This document shows, piece by piece, positions 6,028-11,144 of a DNA stretch of 11,144 nt. Position 1 is the stretch's first letter; each line of letters begins with the position of its first letter. Source of the stretch: Rhodospirillaceae bacterium (lineage in GTDB: Bacteria; Pseudomonadota; Alphaproteobacteria; UBA8366; GCA-2717185); NCBI GenBank assembly GCA_028817685.1, contig JAPPPC010000379.1, positions 1 through 11,144 of the forward strand. Reading direction: 5' to 3'. The position numbers were made by a program, and so were the translations under genes. Under the pieces are notes generated by a model. That model saw nothing but the letters and a program-made list of their open reading frames with translations, did no database searches and had not been told where the DNA came from.

Positions 6028-7272
6028 TTAGACCGCGCCGGCGGATTTCGACGATTCGATTTCCGCCGCGCTCAAGCCGATCTCTTTCAGAATCTCATCC
6101 GTATGCTCGCCCAAAAGCGGCGACCGGTCCACATCGGCCGGTGAATCGGACAGCTTGACGGGGTTGCCGACCGTCAGATACTTGCCACGTTCCGGATGGT
6201 CGACCTCGACGATCGTACCCGTTTCGCGCAACGACGGCTCTTCTGCCAACTCCTTCATGCTGAGGATCGGCCCGCAGGGCACGTTCAGCGGATTGAGTAT
6301 GTCCATGACCTCGAACTTGGTTTTGGTCTTGGTCCATTTCTCGATCTCGTCGAACATCTCCTCCAGACGCGGCAGACGCGCCTTCGGCGTATTCCAGTCC
6401 GGGTCCTCCAGCCAATCCTCATGACCGATGGCCTTGGCCAGCCCATCGAAGGCCGCGGCCTGGGTGATGACGTAGATATAGGCGTCGGGGTCGGTCTCCC
6501 AGCCCTTGCACTTCACGATCCAGCCCGGCTGTCCGCCGCCGGAGGCATTGCCGGCCCGGGGCGTGGCCTCGCCGAACGTGCCGTTCGGATATTGCGGATA
6601 CTCGGTTAGCGGTCCGTGCTCCAACCGTTGCTGGTCGCGCAGTTTCACGCGGCAGAGGTTCAACACACCGTCCTGCATGGCACAGGTGACGCGCTGCCCC
6701 TTGCCCGAATGGGAGCGATGGAACAACGCCGTCACGATGCCCAGCGCCAGATGCAACCCGGTGCCGGAATCGCCAATCTGCGCGCCGGTCACCAGCGGGA
6801 CACTGTCGATCTCTCCCGTCGTCGACGCCGCACCGCCGGTGCATTGCGCGACATTCTCATAGACCTTGCAGTCCTCATACGGGCCGGGCCCGAAGCCCTT
6901 CACCGAAGCGTAGATCATGCGCGGGTTGATCTCCTGGATGCGCTCCCAGGTGAAACCCATGCGGTCGAGCGCGCCCGGCGCGAAATTCTCCACCATCACG
7001 TCGCAATGCTCGATCAGCTTGGTGAAGATCGCCTTGCCTTCATCGCTCTTGGTGTTGAGCGTCAGGCTGCGTTTGTTGCTGTTCAGCATGGTGAAATACA
7101 GGCTGTCGACATTGGGGATGTCCTGCAGCTGGCCGCGCGTCGCGTCGCCGACGCCGGGCCGTTCCACCTTGATGACATCCGCCCCGAACCAGGCCAGCAA
7201 TTGCGTGCAGGTCGGCCCCGATTGAACGTGGGTCATATCGAGAATTTTAACGCCTTCTAGCGCTTTGCTCAT
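6028..7272 (-). CDS. frc: Formyl-CoA:oxalate CoA-transferase (class III CoA-transferase)
   Basis: A 414-residue CaiB/BaiF-type enzyme that moves CoA from formyl-CoA to oxalate, giving oxalyl-CoA and formate. It is close to full-length E. coli YfdW and Oxalobacter Frc. The catalytic aspartate is Asp168 in GAQIGDSGTGLH; Gln17 (THVQSGP) and Tyr59 (DSLYFTM) match active-site residues of Frc. Position 48 is Gln, as in YfdW, rather than the Trp of Oxalobacter Frc. The mobile glycine loop reads SGGGQP (244-249) instead of GGGGQP. Long stretches such as LNLCRVKLRDQQRL, YPQYPNGTFG and CKGWETD are near identical to YfdW as I recall it. The ATG at 7272 has AGGA 8 nt upstream. It follows oxc by 42 nt, the usual partner arrangement for oxalate breakdown. 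No oxalate/formate antiporter gene is present in the window. Confidence 0.95.
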   Translation of the reverse strand: MSKALEGVKILDMTHVQSGPTCTQLLAWFGADVIKVERPGVGDATRGQLQDIPNVDSLYFTMLNSNKRSLTLNTKSDEGKAIFTKLIEHCDVMVENFAPGALDRMGFTWERIQEINPRMIYASVKGFGPGPYEDCKVYENVAQCTGGAASTTGEIDSVPLVTGAQIGDSGTGLHLALGIVTALFHRSHSGKGQRVTCAMQDGVLNLCRVKLRDQQRLEHGPLTEYPQYPNGTFGEATPRAGNASGGGQPGWIVKCKGWETDPDAYIYVITQAAAFDGLAKAIGHEDWLEDPDWNTPKARLPRLEEMFDEIEKWTKTKTKFEVMDILNPLNVPCGPILSMKELAEEPSLRETGTIVEVDHPERGKYLTVGNPVKLSDSPADVDRSPLLGEHTDEILKEIGLSAAEIESSKSAGAV

Positions 7273-7314
7273 GGCTTCGTTCCTGTTCTTAAGAATGGAT
7301 ATTCGTTTGCGCGG

Positions 7315-9033
7315 CTAGGTTTTCTGAGCCACAACGCGCTGCGGATTGAGGTTTCCGATCCGGCCGCTTTCGGTCCCGGCCGTCTCGTCGATGACGGCAT
7401 TGACCAATGTCGGCTTGCCGGAATCCATCGCCGCGTTGACGGCCTGACTGAGCTCATCGGGCGAGGTCGCGTTGACGCCGACGCCGCCGAACGCCTCCAT
7501 CATCATGTCGTAGCGCGAATCCTTGACGAACACCGTCGTCGCCGGATCGGAACCGCCGGACGGGTTGACGCCGGCGCCCTGATAAATGCCGCCATTATTG
7601 AAAACGACGACGCAGACCGGCAATTCGTAGCGGCAGATCGTCTCGATCTCCATGCCGGAGAAGCCAAACGCGCTGTCGCCTTCGATGGCCAGCACTTGAT
7701 TGCCCGTCTCCACCGCCGCGGCAATGGCCGTGCCCATGCCGACGCCCATGACGCCCCAGGTCCCGACATCGAGCCGCTTGCGGGGCTTGTACATGTCGAT
7801 GATGCTGCGCGCGAAATCGAGCGTGTTGGCACCCTCATTGACCAGGATCGCGTCCGGCCGCTCCTTGATGATCGTGCGCAGCGCACCGAGTGCCCCCTGA
7901 TAGTTCATCGGAATGTTGTTGTTCTGTAACCGCGGCGCCATGCGGGCAACGTTGGTTTCCACCTTCTCCCGAATCGCGCCGGTCCAGTCGGCCGGCGGTG
8001 CAGACCAGTTATCGCCCATCCCGTCGAGCAGCGCCGCAACGCAGGACCCGATATCGCCAACCACCGGGGCCGCGATTTCGACATTGCTGTCCATTTCCCG
8101 CGGCTCGATATCGACCTGAATGAACTTCTTCGGCTTGTCACCCCAGGTCCGGCCCTTGCCATGCGACAGCAGCCAGTTCAGCCGCGCGCCGATCAGCATC
8201 ACGGTGTCGCTTTCTTTCAGCGCGAGCGACCGCGCCGCGCCGGCGGATTGCGGATGCGTGTCGGGCAGCAGCCCCTTGGCCATACTCATCGGCAGATACG
8301 GTACGCCGCTCTTTTCGACGAATGCGCGGATCGCATCGTCGGCCTGTGCGTAGGCAGCACCCTTGCCGAGAATGATCAACGGACGTTCGGCGCCCTTCAA
8401 AACGTCGAGCGCGCGTGCCACCGACTCCGGCGCAGGCAGTTGACGCGGCGCGGCGTCGATAACCTGCACCAGCGAACGTTCGCCCGCCGCCGCATCCATG
8501 GTCTGCGCCAGCAGCTTCGCCGGAAAGTCGAGATAGACCCCGCCGGGCCGGCCGGATACGGCGGAGCGGATCGCCCGGGCGATGCCGATGCCGATATCCT
8601 CGGCATGTAGAACGCGGTAGGCGGCCTTGCAGAGCGGCTTGGCGATGGCCAGCTGGTCCATCTCCTCGTAATCGCCCTGCTGCAAATCGACGATCTCGCG
8701 CTCCGACGAGCCGCTGATCAGGATCATCGGGAAGCAGTTGGTCGTGGCGTGTGCCAGCGCCGTCAGCCCGTTGAGGAACCCTGGCGCGGAAACGGTCATG
8801 CACACACCCGGTTTCTGCGTCAAATATCCGGCAATCGCCGCCGCATAGCCCGCATTCTGCTCGTGCCGGAAGGACAGGACCCGCATTCCCGCCGCCTGCA
8901 TGTAGCGGCCCAAATCCGTGATCGGGATCCCCGGCACGTTATAGATCGTGTTGATGTCGTTCAGCTTCAGCGCATCGATGACCAGGTTGAAGCCATCGGT
9001 CAGGTTTCCTTCATCCGCAACTTGTTCCGCCAT
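7315..9033 (-). CDS. oxc: Oxalyl-CoA decarboxylase (thiamine diphosphate-dependent)
   Basis: A 572-residue ThDP enzyme that decarboxylates oxalyl-CoA to formyl-CoA and CO2. It aligns along its whole length with Oxalobacter Oxc. The N-terminal pyrimidine-binding domain has the catalytic Glu58 (SFRHEQNAGYAA), and SAPGFLNGLTALAHATTNC and SGSSEREIVDLQQGDYEEMDQ are diagnostic Oxc blocks. The C-terminal domain carries the ThDP/Mg motif GDSAF (452-456) to Asn479-Asn480. Tyr484 (NNGGIYQG), Ser556 and Arg558 (ESGRI) match active-site residues of the family. The frame is open back to 9096, but the ATG at 9033 is preceded by AGGGAGA and starts at the family's normal position, so the longer start is rejected. 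The gene lies 31 nt after the GntR-type regulator stop. Enzymes of this type can also join formyl-CoA to aldehydes in reverse, so a carboligase side role is possible. Confidence 0.96.
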   Translation of the reverse strand: MAEQVADEGNLTDGFNLVIDALKLNDINTIYNVPGIPITDLGRYMQAAGMRVLSFRHEQNAGYAAAIAGYLTQKPGVCMTVSAPGFLNGLTALAHATTNCFPMILISGSSEREIVDLQQGDYEEMDQLAIAKPLCKAAYRVLHAEDIGIGIARAIRSAVSGRPGGVYLDFPAKLLAQTMDAAAGERSLVQVIDAAPRQLPAPESVARALDVLKGAERPLIILGKGAAYAQADDAIRAFVEKSGVPYLPMSMAKGLLPDTHPQSAGAARSLALKESDTVMLIGARLNWLLSHGKGRTWGDKPKKFIQVDIEPREMDSNVEIAAPVVGDIGSCVAALLDGMGDNWSAPPADWTGAIREKVETNVARMAPRLQNNNIPMNYQGALGALRTIIKERPDAILVNEGANTLDFARSIIDMYKPRKRLDVGTWGVMGVGMGTAIAAAVETGNQVLAIEGDSAFGFSGMEIETICRYELPVCVVVFNNGGIYQGAGVNPSGGSDPATTVFVKDSRYDMMMEAFGGVGVNATSPDELSQAVNAAMDSGKPTLVNAVIDETAGTESGRIGNLNPQRVVAQKT

Positions 9034-9038
9034 CTTCG

Positions 9039-9045
9039 TCTCCCT
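9039..9045 (-). promoter_or_regulatory. Ribosome binding site fixing the oxc start
   Basis: AGGGAGA on the minus strand, 5 nt before the ATG at 9033. It is one of the strongest ribosome sites in the window and shows that translation starts here rather than at the upstream in-frame ATG at 9096. Confidence 0.7.
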
Positions 9046-9064
9046 CTCGCGCGACTTCGCGCGC

Positions 9065-9754
9065 CTAGTCCAAATAATTGACGTTCTTTTCGACATGCGC
9101 GGCGAGATCCAGCGTGTGCTGCCGCGCCAGCTTTTCAGCCAGTTCCGTATTCCGCTGTTCCAGCGCCTCGATGATGTTCATGTGATCGATGATCGATCGG
9201 CTGACCCGGTCGTCCTCCGAAATCGTCTGCGCCCGGATCGCCCGCATATGGATGAAAAGATTGTCCGCCATCTCCACGAGGAGGTCGCATTTGCTCATGC
9301 GGATGATCGCCTGGTGGAACCGGATATTGCGGTCGGAATACTCATCGATATTGGCCTTCGCCTGATCGCCTTCCGGTGTCGCAAACAGGGTTCGCAAGGA
9401 CGCGATTTCCGCGTCGCTCGCATGCAGGGTGATCAGACGGGCGGCCATGCTCTCCAAGGCTGCCCAGACCGTGATCATTTGCAGAATTTCGTGTTTTGGC
9501 TTGCGGACAACGAAGACGCCCTTGCGCGGCGCAATCCGCACGAGACCTTCCTGCTCCAAGCGCGCCATCGCTTCACGGATGGGCGTGCGGCTGACACCGA
9601 GACGGGCCGACAGTTCGCGTTCGTCGAGGCGCGGTTCTTCCGGATTGGCGTAAATGTCGATTGCGGTGATCGCCTGCTTCAGGGCGGCGTAGGTCCGATC
9701 CTTCAGACTCTGGACGTCCTCAATCGGTTGTACGATCGCTTCGACGCTATCCAT
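9065..9754 (-). CDS. GntR family transcriptional regulator, FadR/FCD subfamily
   Basis: A 229-residue transcription factor with an N-terminal winged helix-turn-helix and an all-helical FCD ligand domain. The wHTH covers about residues 17-85; the recognition region LSARLGVSRTPIREAMARLEQEGLV and the wing RKGVFVV are standard. In the FCD domain (about 90-218), His147 (RFHQAI), His191 (IDHMNIIEAL) and His213 match the metal-ligand histidines; the position usually held by Asp four residues before the first His is Asn143. Such proteins bind small organic acids or their CoA esters. It is the first gene of the operon, 31 nt before oxc, so the likely targets are its own promoter and the operon, and oxalate, glyoxylate or a CoA thioester could be the effector; both points are inference. 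AAGAGA precedes the ATG at 9754. Confidence 0.92.
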   Translation of the reverse strand: MDSVEAIVQPIEDVQSLKDRTYAALKQAITAIDIYANPEEPRLDERELSARLGVSRTPIREAMARLEQEGLVRIAPRKGVFVVRKPKHEILQMITVWAALESMAARLITLHASDAEIASLRTLFATPEGDQAKANIDEYSDRNIRFHQAIIRMSKCDLLVEMADNLFIHMRAIRAQTISEDDRVSRSIIDHMNIIEALEQRNTELAEKLARQHTLDLAAHVEKNVNYLD

Positions 9755-9812
9755 TCGAATCTCTTAAAGCCCCAGGGAACCACCGGCCGGCGGTTCGGCA
9801 CCCACATTTTCT

Positions 9813-9824
9813 GTGGTATACATA
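9813..9824. promoter_or_regulatory. Candidate GntR/FCD operator centred on GTATAC
   Basis: A perfect GTATAC palindrome at 9816-9821 directly abuts the proposed -10 element on its downstream side. GTATAC-centred palindromes are common operators for FCD-type GntR proteins. The flanks here are only partly symmetric, so the full site is uncertain. Binding here would block initiation and give autorepression. Confidence 0.4.
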
Positions 9825-9849
9825 ATGCCAAATACGTTACTGCTGACAA
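9822..9849 (-). promoter_or_regulatory. Candidate sigma70-type promoter of the gntR-oxc-frc operon
   Basis: On the minus strand, TTGTCA (9849-9844) and CATTAT (9827-9822) are separated by 16 nt. They match five of six and four of six consensus bases. The site lies in the 101-nt AT-richer gap between the TPR gene stop and the regulator start, about 70 nt before the regulator ATG. It is judged by eye only. Confidence 0.45.
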
Positions 9850-9855
9850 GTGAAA

Positions 9856-10527
9856 TTATTCGACACCGCGGTGAAATGCCTGCCCGGCCCGGTAAAGCGC
9901 CAAACGGGACCGATAGTCGGTCAGCAACAAGACCCGGCCTGTAGCCTGGAGCCGCGCGATCGCCATCTCTTGCGTGCGGACGGCCTCCTTGAAGCGCCCA
10001 GCCTCCGCATAAGACGCTGCGAGCGTCCCATGATGTTCGGGATAGGCTACCAGGCGAAGCGCGCGAAGTGCCAAGCGAACGGCCTGCACGCCGTCTCGGA
10101 TCGCGGCGTCCGGTGCCGTCGCCAGAAGCCACGCCTTGCTGTTCAACGCCGCCGCGAAGTCCGGATCGCGCGCCAGGGCAAAATCGTAGTCACGCAGCGC
10201 CGACCTAAGCCGGCCCGCGTTCTCATACGCCTTTCCGCGATCATGGAAGGCGTTCACATGGCTGGGGTCCAATCGAATCGTCTGGCTGAAATCATCGATC
10301 GCCTGTGTGCGGTGCCGCAAATCCGCCTGCGCGCGTCCCCGCGCGTAATATTCCTGAGCCAGGGAGATCCGAGTGAGGTTTCCGGAGTCGATGGATCGGC
10401 TGCACGCAATGATGCGCCGTTCCGGAACGGTATTGGCGGACTGGCACAGACGGTGATTCTTCGCCTGTTCCTCAGCCGGTGTCGGTGCCGTTACCGATAG
10501 AGCTGCCAAGAGAACGAATACACGCAC
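9856..10527 (-). CDS. Secreted tetratricopeptide repeat protein
   Basis: A 223-residue protein starting at a GTG, preceded by the purine-rich GAGGGAAGAGG ribosome region. The first 18 residues (MRVFVLLAALSVTAPTPA) form a short signal peptide, so the mature protein should be periplasmic. Two clear TPR units follow, about residues 57-90 (RGRAQADLRHRTQAIDDFSQ then IRLDP) and 91-124 (DRGKAYENAGRLRSALRDYD then ARDP), and a degenerate third around 163-195 (TLAASYAEAGRFKEAVRTQE). Cys28 and Cys42, in an xxC...RIIACSR arrangement before the repeats, could form a disulfide. TPRs are scaffolds for protein binding, so no specific role is given. It is on the same strand as the oxalate operon and ends 101 nt before the regulator gene. 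The promoter-like sequence in that gap suggests it is a separate unit. Confidence 0.83.
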   Translation of the reverse strand: MRVFVLLAALSVTAPTPAEEQAKNHRLCQSANTVPERRIIACSRSIDSGNLTRISLAQEYYARGRAQADLRHRTQAIDDFSQTIRLDPSHVNAFHDRGKAYENAGRLRSALRDYDFALARDPDFAAALNSKAWLLATAPDAAIRDGVQAVRLALRALRLVAYPEHHGTLAASYAEAGRFKEAVRTQEMAIARLQATGRVLLLTDYRSRLALYRAGQAFHRGVE

Positions 10528-10664
10528 CCTCTTCCCTCGCCTTCCGACTCAAGTCATTCAGTCAAACGCTTGTAAATTCGATCACAGTCGCCTTGGCATT
10601 CATGGTAGCATTACCGCCTTGCCTGTTCATCGAAGACCCGTTGAAACACGTTCGACTTGCCCCC
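10528..10664. promoter_or_regulatory. Divergent intergenic region between the TPR and phytase-like genes
   Basis: This 137-nt gap must hold the 5' control signals for two divergent secreted-protein genes. It is somewhat AT-richer than its surroundings. I could not pick a -35/-10 pair on either strand with confidence, and saw no strong inverted repeat. Confidence 0.35.
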
Positions 10665-11144
10665 ATGAAACATCCTGTATTCACCGCGTTGCGGATCCTC
10701 AGCGCGGGTATTGCCCTGTGCTTCGCGACATCGGCGACGGCAGAGGATTACACCGTAAGCTCGATCCCGCTAGACACGGAAGATGCCGACCGTTCTTCGG
10801 TGGGCCAGCTTACCTGGCGCGGCGGTTTCAGTATTGCCGGCGGCGACAACCGCTTCGGCGGCCTTTCCGCCTTGCAGGTCTCGCCCGATGGACGGCGTAT
10901 GCGTGCCCTCACCGACCGGGGAAATTGGGTGACGGCGACGCTCACCTACCGGGGCGGCGTGCTCATCGGCATGCGCGACATCGACATCTCGCCGTTGCGC
11001 GACCTGCGCGGCAAAACGCTCAAAGGCAGAAGGAGTGACTCGGAGTCCCTGGCAACCGACGCGGACGGCGATGGCGTAATCGGCTCATTCGAACGCCAGC
11101 ATCGGCTCTGGCGATACGAGAATAGCGCCGGCGGCGCCTTCGGC
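10665..11144 (+). CDS. Esterase-like activity of phytase family protein, N-terminal part (3' end outside window)
   Basis: An open frame of 160 codons runs from the ATG at 10665 to the right edge without a stop. The first 26 residues are a signal peptide (basic start, hydrophobic core ILSAGIALCFA, cleavage after ATA before EDY), so the protein is exported. The mature part matches the 'esterase-like activity of phytase' domain (Pfam PF13449): GGLSALQVSPDGRRMRALTDRG (about 65-86), a short hydrophobic strand block, then SESLATDADGDG and FERQHRLWRYE, which are typical of this beta-propeller-like family. Members are predicted secreted or periplasmic esterases or phosphoesterases; few are characterised. 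The ribosome site before 10665 is poor, and an in-frame TTG at 10641 is an alternative start, but the signal peptide fits 10665 best. The plus-strand frame covering the same bases (10619-11038) is a shadow. It is divergent from the TPR gene. Confidence 0.85.
   Translation, partial: MKHPVFTALRILSAGIALCFATSATAEDYTVSSIPLDTEDADRSSVGQLTWRGGFSIAGGDNRFGGLSALQVSPDGRRMRALTDRGNWVTATLTYRGGVLIGMRDIDISPLRDLRGKTLKGRRSDSESLATDADGDGVIGSFERQHRLWRYENSAGGAFG

Noticed and set aside
4801..6144. A 447-codon open frame on the plus strand.
   Set aside because: It lies antisense to the carbonic anhydrase homologue and formyltransferase genes, both clear family members. Its product is rich in Arg, His and Asp with no recognisable domain, as expected for a GC-rich shadow frame.
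8138..8803. A 221-codon minus-strand frame inside oxc.
   Set aside because: Same strand as oxc but another frame; oxc is fully conserved across this stretch, so there is no sign of a frameshift or second gene.
9034..9096. N-terminal extension of oxc.
   Set aside because: It overlaps the end of the regulator gene, is highly basic, and a strong ribosome site lies just before the ATG at 9033.
8948..9853. A 301-codon plus-strand frame opposite the regulator gene.
   Set aside because: Antisense to the GntR regulator and the start of oxc; composition is that of a reverse-complement shadow.
10619..11038. A 139-codon plus-strand frame at the right edge.
   Set aside because: The overlapping frame from 10665 encodes a signal peptide and phytase-like motifs, whereas this one gives an Arg/His-rich product with no features.
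1..11144. Search for tRNA, rRNA, CRISPR arrays, insertion sequences, att sites and riboswitches.
   Set aside because: No regularly spaced repeats, transposase motifs, tRNA-like cloverleaf ends or known riboswitch layouts were seen by eye on either strand.

Overview
The window is GC-rich DNA with dense, tightly spaced genes. It resembles an alphaproteobacterium, possibly Rhodospirillales-like: there is a class I PHA synthase, a FadR-type GntR regulator, alphaproteobacterial-style TPR and phytase-like secreted proteins, and strong Shine-Dalgarno sites. Taxonomy is inferred from gene content and composition only.

Left edge (1-2157). The 3' end of a class I polyhydroxyalkanoate synthase gene (plus strand) runs in from outside. 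It converges on an FkbM-type methyltransferase (minus strand), which is divergent from a family 2 glycosyltransferase (plus strand). The last two look like a small surface-glycan pair unrelated to the rest. A 7-bp stem hairpin fills the gap between the glycosyltransferase and the next, convergent gene.

Main block (9754 down to 2177, all minus strand). Eight genes run head to tail with mostly 6-42 nt gaps. In transcription order they are: a GntR/FCD regulator; oxalyl-CoA decarboxylase (oxc); formyl-CoA:oxalate CoA-transferase (frc, closest to E. coli YfdW); a stand-alone formyltransferase resembling the N-terminal 10-formyltetrahydrofolate hydrolase domain of ALDH1L; a gamma-carbonic anhydrase-type hexapeptide protein; a ketopantoate-reductase-like NAD(P) oxidoreductase; a DUF3237 protein; and a type II (L-2-haloacid type) HAD dehalogenase. 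The core chemistry is clear: Frc loads CoA onto oxalate, and Oxc splits oxalyl-CoA to formyl-CoA and CO2. The rest suggests a broader C2/C1 module. The reductase could be an oxalyl-CoA reductase, as PanE2 is in Methylorubrum extorquens. The formyltransferase could link formyl groups to folate or remove formyl-folate. The carbonic anhydrase homologue could hydrate the released CO2 or act as a PaaY-like thioesterase. The dehalogenase could feed in glycolate from haloacetates. These accessory roles are inference. A sigma70-like promoter with a GTATAC-centred candidate operator lies just upstream of the regulator gene.

Right edge (9856-11144). A secreted TPR protein (minus, GTG start) is divergent from a secreted 'esterase-like activity of phytase' protein (plus) that runs off the window. 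No tRNA, rRNA, CRISPR array, insertion sequence or replication origin was recognised. No stretch longer than about 300 bases lacks a gene.
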